Shown here: piece by piece, positions 1-7,302 of the stretch
How positions within the stretch are numbered: position 1 is the stretch's first letter
Layout of the letters: every line of letters begins with the position of its first letter
DNA from: an uncultured Desulfobacterales bacterium
Lineage (GTDB): Bacteria; Desulfobacterota; Desulfobacteria; Desulfobacterales; UBA11574
Length of the DNA: 10,426 nucleotides
Assembly: GCA_937925895.1 (NCBI GenBank)
Contig: CALANC010000345.1
Coordinates: forward strand, 1-10,426
Direction of reading: 5' to 3'
Notes under the pieces: generated by a model
Told to the model about the DNA's origin: nothing
The model's input: only the letters and a program-made list of their open reading frames with translations
Databases searched by the model: none
Translations under genes and position numbers: made by a program

Positions 1-303
1 TAATTTATATATAATTTTACAGAATTAGAATATATTGTAGCTTATTAGATTAAATTACTACATATTGTTAACAGACAAATCAAGAAACTGAGTAATTTCG
101 GACCGGTTTATTACCATGCCTATTTAAGTACCCCTAAAAAATTGAAGGTTAATCGAAATCAAATTGGTGTTGACTTGGCCTTTTGGTAAGGTAGTGCAAT
201 AGCCGTTTTTTCAAACAGGTGTTGCCCTTTTGCTTTTTCATGGATTTTTAGATATATGTATTTGGAGTGGCTATGGTGTGCTATTTAAATAAAACATACC
301 TAC
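1..303. other. AT-rich intergenic region, no gene supported
   Basis: This stretch is strongly AT-rich, most of all in the first 60 bases, and stop codons are frequent in all frames. I see no convincing gene, RNA or strong promoter in it. A TTGACT hexamer at 170-175 has no good -10 element at the usual spacing. It probably carries the upstream control region of the SET-domain gene and the end of whatever lies to the left. Confidence 0.5.
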
Positions 304-738
304 ATGTCCAGAAATACGGCAGGAAATATGAGCAAATTATCATCCAAACCCTTAATAAAGCACCCCCATATGGTTATAGCGCCGTGTAAATTCGGCTTTG
401 GTGTTTTCGCAACCGAAGATATACCAGCCAACACCACACTGGAGGAGTGTTATCACCTGCGCATCAGGAAGGAAGATTCCTCAGGTATTATCAATGACTA
501 CGTCTATGGTTTAGAGTCGGAGAAAGATCGTTCGGAAGAAGAGTCCGAATATTACTCGCTTCCCCTGGGATGGGGAAGTATTTTTAACCATGCCGATGAA
601 CACAATACAGAATATTGGCACGACACGGAACGGGATCTTATTGTTTTCCATACCATAAAAGATGTCTCTCCCGGCGAGCAGCTTTTTGTCAATTACGGCA
701 AGACGTGGTGGGAAACGCGTACGCAAACACCCGGGTAA
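304..738 (+). CDS. Stand-alone SET-domain protein
   Basis: This is a small protein (144 residues from the first ATG) made almost entirely of a SET domain, the fold of S-adenosylmethionine-dependent lysine methyltransferases. Three hallmarks are visible. A glycine-rich entry motif (GFGVFATEDIPANTTLEE) lies at about residues 31-48. The central NHADEHNTEYW stretch matches the family's NHxxxxN pseudoknot signature. The closing part, GEQLFVNYG, matches the usual GEEL..DYG ending and carries the tyrosine. There is no pre-SET or post-SET zinc cluster and no signal peptide, so it should be cytosolic. Substrates of bacterial SET proteins are mostly unknown, and none is assigned here. The start is uncertain: the ATG at 304 has no Shine-Dalgarno sequence, while an in-frame ATG at 328 follows AGGA by only three bases and would give 136 residues. 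The gene stands alone and converges on the beta-helix gene. The family is sure; the function is open. Confidence 0.85.
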   Translation: MSRNTAGNMSKLSSKPLIKHPHMVIAPCKFGFGVFATEDIPANTTLEECYHLRIRKEDSSGIINDYVYGLESEKDRSEEESEYYSLPLGWGSIFNHADEHNTEYWHDTERDLIVFHTIKDVSPGEQLFVNYGKTWWETRTQTPG

Positions 739-792
739 AACGAATATGGATGCCGCCTGAATGTTTACCAGCATTGATGCCGGAATTCCTTT

Positions 793-827
793 AAAAAAAA
801 TAATCCAGCCGAACTGATCTGTGGATT
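793..827 (-). terminator. Possible terminator of the beta-helix gene
   Basis: Between the two convergent genes, AATCCA (802-807) and TGGATT (822-827) form a six-base inverted repeat with a 14-base loop. Read on the minus strand, the stem is followed by one A-T step and a run of eight T (793-800), as expected of an intrinsic terminator just after the beta-helix gene. On the plus strand the T-run further right (836-841) is less well placed. The stem is short and AT-rich, so this is a weak call. Confidence 0.35.
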
Positions 828-843
828 GCAAAACTTGTTTTTA

Positions 844-2340
844 TTACTTATGGCTGAACTCGTAGGCTCCAAGATCGGGCCTGGCGCCACGATGGTTGCC
901 CTCCAGGTCTATTAGGGGGACGCTCCCGGTGGAGCCTCTATCGATGGCCGGGCTCTCTTTTTCCAAATGATAGTTCCCATCCTTTCCCCAAGCGGGCTCA
1001 ACAAAGAGAGGGGCAGCGTAAAAGTTGTTTCCAGGAAGGTCGGAGATGGTTTCGGCAGTGTATTCTTTGTCTCCATGGATAATTACTGAATCGGTCTGGG
1101 GCAAGTAAAACAGGTTGTTTTTCATGATGAGTTTAGTGGTTCGCCCGATAAAAATAGGGGAACTGGGCCCCATTCCTCTGAAGATTGTGTTCTGAATATT
1201 CAAGGATATGGGCAGGTCCGGATTATCATATTGCACGTACATCAAGTAGTTACCCCCTGCCATATCATCGACGGTGACATTCATTATCTCAAAACGGGCA
1301 TTTTTCTTCTCTGAATCTATCACAATCGTGGACCAAGGTGTTCTTTCGGCATTGCCATCACCCCTACCGTAAATAAGACTGTGTTCTATCCGGCTCCCAT
1401 CACCCCAGAGTTTAATACCGTCGCAGGAATTGTTGGCAACGATGGCTCGTCGTATGAGGGTGTTTTCAGCCTTGGAATCCAAGCCATCACCCAAGTTATG
1501 CGCTGCAACGGTGTCTACGATCTCAATGGGTCCTTCAGCCGGCTCAATCCCGAATCCATCGGGGCGATCGTAAGGTCGGTCGGAACCGTCACCTCCTTGG
1601 TAGTAATGTCCGCTATAGGAAAGGCGACATCCCTGAATGACGACATCTCTCCAGCCGCCATGCTCCCCTTTAGGTCCCCCAATAGAACCGTAACCGGCAT
1701 ATTCGATGCGGCAATTTATCATTTTAAGGTCTTGGATATCTTGAATATTGATGCCAAATTCATCCACATGATGGATGTAAAGATCTCTGAGAACAATGTG
1801 AGCGGCCGGCTTCTCTAAAATCTCAATTGCATCACGAAAATAGACCGCTTTTCCCTTTGCTCGTTCGTCGTGAGTAATCTCCAGGTTTTCAATATGTACG
1901 TGATTCGCACCGGAGAGATTAATGGCGGTTAACAGGTTGTTTTGTCCGACCAAAATTGGACGATGCCCCTCCTCCCCTCTAATCGTGACCACGGCTCCCG
2001 CTTTTCCGGATGGAGGGGTTAAAATGTCTTCGTCGAATCTACTCAAGACGTAACGTCCCCTCATAATTAAGAGCGTATCGCCCGGTTTCAATTTTCGTGA
2101 GGCATGACCTGGAGAAGCCCAGGGTGCGCTGCGATTCCCCGGATTATGATCATCGCCCGCAGGAGATACATAGTAGGTTGTGCCGGTGGATAACGCCAGG
2201 GCTTCGCTTGTCTCGGCAACTGGCAAGGTGAATAAAAGGGTCAACTGAAGCAAGAAGACTAACAGCTGTTTTTCCCCTACGCTTCCTCGTCCTTTTTTCG
2301 TTATCTTTCCATGAGCTGTTTGCTTCCCTTTGTCCTGCAC
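844..2340 (-). CDS. Secreted right-handed beta-helix protein (DUF1565-like, choice-of-anchor Q type end)
   Basis: This is an exported protein of about 498 residues. After a basic N-terminus it has a hydrophobic segment (LLVFLLQLTLLFTLP) and a likely signal peptidase I site near SEALA. The mature part opens with YYVSPAGDDHNPGN, followed by W, a KPGDTLLI turn and RGRY. This opening is typical of DUF1565/pectate-lyase-like parallel beta-helix proteins. The middle is a run of short strands (HIENLEIT, IVLRDLYIHH, VVIQGCRLSYSG, IRRAIVANN, FEIMNVTVDD) consistent with helix coils. The end, SPAIDRGS then DLEGN..G..PDLGAYEF, matches the closing module seen in many choice-of-anchor Q beta-helix proteins. 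A role in binding or cleaving polysaccharide is plausible, but no catalytic residues can be named. I chose a GTG start (2338-2340) because AAGGAGG lies six bases upstream. The longer TTG start at 2358 would place that site inside the gene. The closer ATG (2342) is out of frame and soon meets a stop. The gene is divergent from the c-di-GMP cluster and probably unrelated to it. Confidence 0.85.
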   Translation of the reverse strand: MQDKGKQTAHGKITKKGRGSVGEKQLLVFLLQLTLLFTLPVAETSEALALSTGTTYYVSPAGDDHNPGNRSAPWASPGHASRKLKPGDTLLIMRGRYVLSRFDEDILTPPSGKAGAVVTIRGEEGHRPILVGQNNLLTAINLSGANHVHIENLEITHDERAKGKAVYFRDAIEILEKPAAHIVLRDLYIHHVDEFGINIQDIQDLKMINCRIEYAGYGSIGGPKGEHGGWRDVVIQGCRLSYSGHYYQGGDGSDRPYDRPDGFGIEPAEGPIEIVDTVAAHNLGDGLDSKAENTLIRRAIVANNSCDGIKLWGDGSRIEHSLIYGRGDGNAERTPWSTIVIDSEKKNARFEIMNVTVDDMAGGNYLMYVQYDNPDLPISLNIQNTIFRGMGPSSPIFIGRTTKLIMKNNLFYLPQTDSVIIHGDKEYTAETISDLPGNNFYAAPLFVEPAWGKDGNYHLEKESPAIDRGSTGSVPLIDLEGNHRGARPDLGAYEFSHK

Positions 2341-2346
2341 ATTTGA

Positions 2347-2353
2347 CCTCCTT
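2347..2353 (-). promoter_or_regulatory. Strong Shine-Dalgarno deciding a GTG start
   Basis: On the minus strand AAGGAGG is followed by TCAAAT and then GTG, a six-base spacing. An ATG overlaps the GTG by one base but opens an out-of-frame reading frame of about a dozen codons. The site therefore fixes the beta-helix start at 2340. Confidence 0.7.
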
Positions 2354-2401
2354 TTCAACCCGATTTAAAGGAACCAATTTAACTTACGATTTTTTTTATG
2401 T

Positions 2402-2430
2402 CATTTACTTAAAATAAAGACAAGCGTCAA
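2402..2430 (-). promoter_or_regulatory. Weak candidate promoter for the beta-helix gene
   Basis: On the minus strand TTGACG (2425-2430) is followed after 17 bases by TAAATG (2402-2407). The -35 element is good and the -10 is poor (three of six consensus bases). Transcription would begin roughly 55 bases before the GTG start. This is inferred from consensus only. Confidence 0.25.
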
Positions 2431-2541
2431 TCTTTAAAGGTCGTTACTTGGGGTTGGTCGGATGGCTAAATAATTGAAATTTACAATATTGTCACACATC
2501 TCCCATAGCCTTCCAGCGCCATATACTGTATTGTTTTCCCC

Positions 2542-2570
2542 TTGACACACAACATACATTAAATTACAAG
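2542..2570 (+). promoter_or_regulatory. Candidate upstream promoter of the c-di-GMP cluster
   Basis: A perfect TTGACA (2542-2547) is followed after 17 bases by TACAAG (2565-2570), four of six matches to the sigma-70 -10 consensus. It lies 63 bases upstream of a second, similar element, so the two could form tandem promoters. Confidence 0.35.
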
Positions 2571-2604
2571 GTTATTAGGGCTTAATTGGGTATAGTTCAC
2601 ACAT

Positions 2605-2633
2605 TTGACATGTTATAGTGAGTGCAGTATTCT
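2605..2633 (+). promoter_or_regulatory. Candidate main promoter of the c-di-GMP cluster
   Basis: A perfect TTGACA (2605-2610) stands 17 bases before TATTCT (2628-2633), which keeps the TAT start and the final T of the -10 consensus. Transcription would begin near 2640 and leave a leader of about 120 bases before the HEAT-repeat start codon. This is the best sigma-70-like match in the divergent region. Confidence 0.45.
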
Positions 2634-2761
2634 TGCCGGAAAGTAGATCAGGTTAATGTAGCAGAGCTGGAAGTAGACATACGAGTGGAAGCAGAAGCGA
2701 TATAAAACGCAGAGATACCCGATAATAAGTCTAAAAACTGTATGCGCTGACAAGAGGACGT

Positions 2762-4534
2762 ATGGTTCAAGGACGCACAAAAGAAAGCATCGCTTCTTTT
2801 GCTGAAGGACAGACAGCCAAGGAACTTCAAGCCGTTAAAGCACTTGTCTCTTCCTTTGTTATCGCTGCTAAAAACTATGCCATCTATCCTGAAAATCATG
2901 TAACCTGCCAAAACACCCTCCAGACCGTCATGTCCCGTCTGGACATTTTTCTGAAAAATTATGGCGATCTCAAAATTGATGTCGAAAAGGACCGGCTTCT
3001 TTTTGAGGGCGCAACCGTTCACCAGGATGATCCCGAGAGAGAAAGATTGGCCTTTCCTCTATTTCGAGACGGCATCCAGTGGCTGGAGTTTCAGGAAGGA
3101 CTCGAGCTTCGGGAGATCTCTGGTTTTTTAAAAATTCTCAATCAATACGGAAGGCTGTATGAAGAGGCTGAAGGAGATCTTGTAACCGCCTTGTGGGAAA
3201 GCGATTTCCCTCATTTGCGTTACGCGGCCACGGATGTTCTATGGAAGGCCGGGACAGTAAAAGATTTTTCTGCCTTTAAAGTGACCGAGGATGAGCAACA
3301 GGCCACGTTTGATGATGAAGCTGAGCAGGCAGAACTGCATGATACGGCAAAGGAGGTGGTGGATGATGACCAACAGGCCGAAGCCCATAGGCCTGGAGAC
3401 CCGAGCACTGGTGCAGACATAATTCTCTCGACCATGGATAGAACCATCTGGCAGCTCACCCAAGAAGAATTGCGGGAGTTAGAGGAACTGGTTGCCGAAG
3501 AAGAAAGCCAAAGCAGAACCGATGACATGTTTGACCTCTGGACGGTCATTCTCCAGACCCGAAATACACCAGAGGAATACGAGACTATTCTTGAATTTAT
3601 AAAAGAGGAATTCAAGAACACCCTCGCTCAAGGTGAATTCCGGATCGCTCTCGATTTCCTGGAGAGTTTACAAAAGACCTACCAATCTGATAAAATTGAG
3701 AAATCCTGGGCTCGGCCTATGTTGGGCAGGTTCTTAATAGATATTTTCGACGTTCAGGTGCTAGGTGTTTTCCAGCAAATTTTGCCAACTCTTGATAAAC
3801 TACATATCGATCGTATCAAAGTTTTTCGGCGGTTGGCTCACCATTTCCCGCCGGCGGCTATTACCGCTCTCGCTCCCATTTTACTGGAGAAACTATCCGC
3901 ACCTGCAGAACGTCAGCTCATGGAAATCATCGGCTCGCTGGCACTAAAAGATATTCATCCTTTAAAACAGTTGCTGGATCGACCGGAAGAGGCTTTAGTC
4001 AAAAAGCTCGTCTATATTCTCGGACACATTAAAGGTGAAAAAACCAAGCTAATCCTACTCAAAATGACGCGCCATACATCGGGCCTGGTGCGTCTGGAAG
4101 CGCTGAAGGCCTTAACACGTCGGGATGCAAAAATGATCAAGGAGCTTTTTCCTCTCATAAACGACCCTATTCTCGCAATTCGCCGGCTGATGTGGAAGTA
4201 TCTGGAACAGCACAAAAACGACGAAATCGGGAACTTGATATTGAGTTATCTTGAGCAGAAAAAGATCCGTCGCAAAGACGATCAGCAGATTCTGAACTGC
4301 TACAAAATTCTCGGTCGTTGTAGCTCCCGCAGCACCATTCCATTTCTGCGCGAATCCCTACTCAGTCAAGGCTGGGATTTCAGTTCCAACAGGTCACTTC
4401 GGCGGCAGGGTGCCGTCGTCGCTTTGCTTGAGCTGCACACAGAAGAAGCCGAGGAAATTCTTAAGAAAGCTTCAAAAAGCCTGTTTCCAAGTGTCCGCTC
4501 TGCCTACCAAAAAGCCTTGAAGGATCACCGATGA
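2762..4534 (+). CDS. HEAT-repeat scaffold protein, first gene of the c-di-GMP cluster
   Basis: This is a cytosolic protein of 590 residues with no signal peptide or membrane segment. Residues 20-130 form an alpha/beta N-terminal module (helices around ALVSSFVIAAKNYAIYPENH, then LKIDVEKDRLLFEG, then LEFQEGLELREISGFLKIL). It resembles the N-terminus of the HD-GYP protein encoded next. Residues 175-255 are an acidic, Glu/Asp/Gln-rich linker. From about 290 to the end the chain is repeated amphipathic helix pairs of HEAT type, clearest at 385-480 (e.g. RQLMEIIGSLALKDIHPLKQLL, and GLVRLEALKALTRRD followed by LFPLINDPILAIRRLMWKYL) and again at 545-590. HEAT repeats bind other proteins, so a scaffold role is likely; no enzyme motif is seen. 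GAGG lies four bases before the ATG. The stop overlaps the start of the HD-GYP gene (ATGA), so translation of the two is probably coupled. The repeat family is well supported; the exact role is inferred. Confidence 0.85.
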   Translation: MVQGRTKESIASFAEGQTAKELQAVKALVSSFVIAAKNYAIYPENHVTCQNTLQTVMSRLDIFLKNYGDLKIDVEKDRLLFEGATVHQDDPERERLAFPLFRDGIQWLEFQEGLELREISGFLKILNQYGRLYEEAEGDLVTALWESDFPHLRYAATDVLWKAGTVKDFSAFKVTEDEQQATFDDEAEQAELHDTAKEVVDDDQQAEAHRPGDPSTGADIILSTMDRTIWQLTQEELRELEELVAEEESQSRTDDMFDLWTVILQTRNTPEEYETILEFIKEEFKNTLAQGEFRIALDFLESLQKTYQSDKIEKSWARPMLGRFLIDIFDVQVLGVFQQILPTLDKLHIDRIKVFRRLAHHFPPAAITALAPILLEKLSAPAERQLMEIIGSLALKDIHPLKQLLDRPEEALVKKLVYILGHIKGEKTKLILLKMTRHTSGLVRLEALKALTRRDAKMIKELFPLINDPILAIRRLMWKYLEQHKNDEIGNLILSYLEQKKIRRKDDQQILNCYKILGRCSSRSTIPFLRESLLSQGWDFSSNRSLRRQGAVVALLELHTEEAEEILKKASKSLFPSVRSAYQKALKDHR

Positions 4535-5976
4535 CTCAGGGAACCAGATCATTACACGAAGATTTTTTTAGGACTTTTTACAGACTGGTCTATTTGGCCA
4601 AGATCCATCAGGACAACAATCAGTTGATAGTGGAATGCCTTGATGATTTCATGCAGGTTATGAGACGGCTGTTTTTAGATGATGATCAAATTAAAATCCA
4701 GATTTCCCACGGGAGTATTTATTTGCAAGATGAGAAACTGCCCTACCGGCGAGAACTCGAAAGTCTTATTAACAATTTACACCAGTACTTCGAAAAGCGT
4801 AATCTTCAGGGACTTCGTTTTTCCACCGTTATCCAAGATGCACCCGTCGAAGAGATCCTCGCTTTCAGCCGCACCTTGAACAACACCGAGCAAGAGGAGG
4901 TTCCCTTGAATTGGCTCGTCGAACAATTTGAGAACCTGGGCCTCGTCTGGGCGGAAGTTGTCTATGAAGAAGATACGCCTTCTACAGAACAGATCCCTGA
5001 AACCGACCCCCAGGATCAGGTGCAAAAACGGAAGGAAAAAGCCCGACAATGTTACTTTTATGCCCTGGACTCGATAAAAGAGGTGGCCGAAAAGATTTCC
5101 TCCGCAAAAAAGGCAGGGGTTCGTAAACCTCTCCGGGTGATCCAAAACATCGCGAATCTCGTCTTAGAGGATGAGCCAATTGTGTTGGGGCTCAGCACCA
5201 TCCGTGATTTTGATGACTATACCTTTACCCATTCGATAAACGTAGCGATACTCTCCATATGCTTAGGACATCGCGCCGGGTTGTCGCGGGAATCTCTTCC
5301 CAGGCTGGGAATGTGTGGGCTTTTTCACGATCTTGGAAAGGTAAATATATCGGTTGATATTCTCAAAAAACCCGGGGAGCTGAACAAAAGGGAGCATGAG
5401 GAGATAGAGAAACATCCCCTATACAGTGTCATCCAAATTATCAAATTGCAGGCGGCCCATGATCTCAAGGCAAAAATCCTCCTCCCCCCCTTTGAACACC
5501 ATTTGAAGTATGATCTTTCGGGGTACCCCAAGACCACCCGCAAGAAGCCCTTGAGTTTCTTTGGCCGTATCCTAAACATTACAGACGTCTTTGACGCCAT
5601 AACCTCCCCTCGAGTATACCGCCATTTGTCTTTTAGTCCAGATCAGGCTCTTGGCTGGATGTTGGGCCGCGCAGGAACGGATTTTGATCCGGTTCTCCTT
5701 AAAGTGTTCATTAATATGCTTGGAATCTATCCCATAGGTTCACTTTTAGAACTGGATACGGGGGAGTTAGCCCTGGTAATGGATAACGGGGAAAAGCTCG
5801 ACGGGACGCGACCCATAATCGTGTTGTTGACTGCCGATGGACAGAATGGTTATAAAAAGATCGGTGAGGCGGACCTGGCTGAACGTGACGCCCAGTCCGG
5901 CGCATTCCGGCGAAACATTGTTAAAAGCCTGCATCCTTCTACCTTTGGGATTCAGCCTGCTGAGTTTCTTTGTTAA
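4531..5976 (+). CDS. HD-GYP domain protein, predicted c-di-GMP phosphodiesterase
   Basis: This 481-residue cytosolic protein has an N-terminal module (about 11-120) like that of the preceding HEAT protein, a charged linker (145-180) and a C-terminal HD-GYP domain (about 195-400). HD-GYP enzymes hydrolyse cyclic di-GMP to pGpG or GMP. The expected metal ligands are visible: H234 (in THSINVA), H266-D267 (in HDLGK, with K270), H295 (KHP), H323-H324, and D352 (in TDVFDAIT). The GYP motif is at 331-333. The motif reads HHLKYDLSGYP instead of the common HHExxDGxGYP, so the glutamate after HH and the DG pair are changed. Y230 sits where some trinuclear enzymes have a glutamate, which would suggest a two-metal site. 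No receiver, PAS or other known sensory domain is present, so the N-terminal module is the likely input. The residues 400-481 form an unassigned beta-rich tail. The start codon overlaps the previous stop by four bases. Activity is predicted, not shown. Confidence 0.9.
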   Translation: MTQGTRSLHEDFFRTFYRLVYLAKIHQDNNQLIVECLDDFMQVMRRLFLDDDQIKIQISHGSIYLQDEKLPYRRELESLINNLHQYFEKRNLQGLRFSTVIQDAPVEEILAFSRTLNNTEQEEVPLNWLVEQFENLGLVWAEVVYEEDTPSTEQIPETDPQDQVQKRKEKARQCYFYALDSIKEVAEKISSAKKAGVRKPLRVIQNIANLVLEDEPIVLGLSTIRDFDDYTFTHSINVAILSICLGHRAGLSRESLPRLGMCGLFHDLGKVNISVDILKKPGELNKREHEEIEKHPLYSVIQIIKLQAAHDLKAKILLPPFEHHLKYDLSGYPKTTRKKPLSFFGRILNITDVFDAITSPRVYRHLSFSPDQALGWMLGRAGTDFDPVLLKVFINMLGIYPIGSLLELDTGELALVMDNGEKLDGTRPIIVLLTADGQNGYKKIGEADLAERDAQSGAFRRNIVKSLHPSTFGIQPAEFLC

Positions 5977-6090
5977 AAACCAAAATTTCTTGCCATCTGG
6001 GATAGAAAGGATTAATCTACATTTGGATTTATTTGTAGCACAGGAAACAGCCAACATACCCGATACAATAATAATTCCACGGTGGGCTAG

Positions 6091-6960
6091 ATGAAATTAA
6101 AGTTAACGCTGATTGGTGTTGTGATTCTCTCGTGGTTCCCAATGGGATGGGCTCAGGCTGCCAACCTATTATATGCAAGGGCCGGAGAGCATGGATCTTT
6201 TACCAGAATTGTTTTTGAATTCCAAGATGTCGTTCGAGCCGAGAAACCCGTAATCACAGACAAAGGAAAATTTTACCTGGTTTTCCTTGATAGCTCCACG
6301 ACCTTGCCCCGCCAAACATTGAACAAGACAACCAAAGGTGTTGACGCCGTCGAATTTATTCAGAGAAAATTGCATTTGACAGCCAACATCACACTGGCTT
6401 TTCCATATTTTAAGCTTAAAACCTTTTCTCTGCCAAATCCCGACCGATTTGTCATTGACGCCTACCGGACATCTTCGCGCCCGAAGGAAATTGTGCAAAA
6501 AGAACCTGCGCCTACCGAGCCCATCGCGAGGGTATTCAAGGAACCAGCTCCAAGTAAACAGATAACTGATACGAAGAAGTCCTCAGCAGAGGTGGCAAGA
6601 ATCCCTTTAGAAATAGAACCCGAGACCCCGAATATACCGGCATTGGATGTGAGCCAGAGACGGGTGGAAAAAAAACCTGTTATACAGGCTCAACCGGCGA
6701 GTCAGGTGCCTGCAAAGCAGGATGAATTGCCCCCTTCTTTTTACGGAAATTACAACGTTCAGACTTACCTACTAATCCTTTTAAATTTTTCTACGGTTAT
6801 TATTATTGCAATATTGGGTTTCAATCTATTGAAGAAAAGACCCTCAATTGATTCAGGCCATCTTGACGAAATTTTGGGTTCTCTGAAGACGACAGACGAA
6901 AGTATTGCTGCCATAGATGTCATGATTAATAAAGAACTGAAAAAGCTAGATCACTCTTGA
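6091..6960 (+). CDS. AMIN-like periplasmic domain protein with C-terminal membrane anchor
   Basis: This 289-residue protein starts with a Sec signal peptide (KLKLTLIGVVILSWFPMGW, cleavage after AQA at about 23). Residues 24-127 are a beta-rich domain resembling the AMIN family, with FTRIVFEFQD, KFYLVFLDSS, the VDAVEFIQRKLHLTANI stretch and the NPDRFVIDAYR ending common in AMIN-type domains. AMIN domains bind peptidoglycan or secretin/pilus components in the periplasm. Residues 128-215 are a Pro/Lys/Glu-rich linker long enough to span periplasm. A single membrane helix follows at about 225-247 (YLLILLNFSTVIIIAILGF), then KKR and a cytoplasmic tail of some 40 residues predicted to be helical. 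The expected topology is periplasmic N-domain and cytosolic C-tail, so it could link the envelope to the cytosolic partners encoded around it. A 114-base gap separates it from the HD-GYP gene. The Shine-Dalgarno (GGTGG, five bases before ATG) is weak. The AMIN assignment is by pattern only. Confidence 0.7.
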   Translation: MKLKLTLIGVVILSWFPMGWAQAANLLYARAGEHGSFTRIVFEFQDVVRAEKPVITDKGKFYLVFLDSSTTLPRQTLNKTTKGVDAVEFIQRKLHLTANITLAFPYFKLKTFSLPNPDRFVIDAYRTSSRPKEIVQKEPAPTEPIARVFKEPAPSKQITDTKKSSAEVARIPLEIEPETPNIPALDVSQRRVEKKPVIQAQPASQVPAKQDELPPSFYGNYNVQTYLLILLNFSTVIIIAILGFNLLKKRPSIDSGHLDEILGSLKTTDESIAAIDVMINKELKKLDHS

Positions 6961-6974
6961 CCACTGGGGATAGT

Positions 6975-7286
6975 ATGACTGAAGAAGCCCAGACAGAATT
7001 CGCTATAGGCCTTTCGGACGAGGAAATAGAAGACCTCGGGAAAATGATAAAGTCACTCAAAGAGGAGCAGACTGTAAAACCCACGGGTTCAGCCGGCGAA
7101 GATGTTCAGAAGCAGATTGGATCCATGAGTGCAAACCTTGTCCAATTTGGTCACATGTTGCTGAAATTCGACGCTAAAATGAAGTCCTTTTACGAAATCA
7201 TACGCCTTTCTTGTAAAAAAGACGAGATGTTGAACCAACGTATGGACGCCATCATTAAAATTATGAAAGGTCGAACCAACTTATAA
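6975..7286 (+). CDS. Small helical protein of unknown function
   Basis: This acidic-then-basic protein of 103 residues has no family I recognise. It has no signal peptide, membrane segment or cysteine motif. The N-terminal part (LSDEEIEDLGKMIKSLKEE) and the longer C-terminal part (about 45-98, with hydrophobic residues spaced in heptad-like fashion through LVQFGHMLLKFDAKMKSFYE) look helical and perhaps coiled-coil. An adaptor or oligomerising partner is therefore possible. I start it at the ATG 6975, after GGGGA at a four-base spacing. A TTG at 6957 overlapping the previous stop would add six residues but has no ribosome site. It sits 14 bases after the AMIN-like gene and 16 bases before the PilZ fusion gene, so it is surely co-transcribed. 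It may be the partner of the short cytoplasmic tail of the AMIN-like protein, which is inference. Confidence 0.75.
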   Translation: MTEEAQTEFAIGLSDEEIEDLGKMIKSLKEEQTVKPTGSAGEDVQKQIGSMSANLVQFGHMLLKFDAKMKSFYEIIRLSCKKDEMLNQRMDAIIKIMKGRTNL

Positions 7287-7288
7287 CT

Positions 7289-7300
7289 AGGAGGGGGGGG
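7289..7300 (+). promoter_or_regulatory. Ribosome binding site merged with a run of eight G
   Basis: AGGAGG (7289-7294) runs straight into a homopolymer, giving eight consecutive G at 7293-7300 and then TA before the ATG at 7303. The spacing from AGGAGG to the start is eight bases. Loss or gain of G by replication slippage would change the spacing, and so the translation rate, of the PilZ fusion gene. Confidence 0.7.
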
Positions 7301-7302
7301 TA

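Larger units (their letters stand above)
2359..2761. other. Divergent intergenic control region
   Basis: About 400 bases separate the leftward beta-helix gene from the rightward cluster. No gene is supported here. The stretch is AT-rich on its left side (2375-2430) and contains two perfect TTGACA elements on the plus strand (2542 and 2605) and one TTGACG on the minus strand. The 2634-2761 part would be the leader of the HEAT-repeat gene; I see no riboswitch-like structure in it. Confidence 0.5.

Noticed and set aside
1381..1818. Plus-strand reading frame of 145 codons inside the beta-helix gene
   Set aside because: It lies wholly opposite a gene with strong family features, has no ribosome site and shows no recognisable protein pattern.
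2341..2358. Longer beta-helix start at TTG 2358
   Set aside because: The AAGGAGG ribosome site for the GTG start would then lie inside the coding region, and no site precedes the TTG.
5837..6094. Reading frame bridging the HD-GYP end and the AMIN-like start
   Set aside because: It overlaps the end of a well-supported gene in another frame and has no ribosome site or family pattern; the 5977-6090 gap looks non-coding.
6957..6974. TTG start overlapping the stop of the AMIN-like gene
   Set aside because: The overlap looks like translational coupling, but no ribosome site precedes the TTG, while GGGGA precedes the ATG at 6975.
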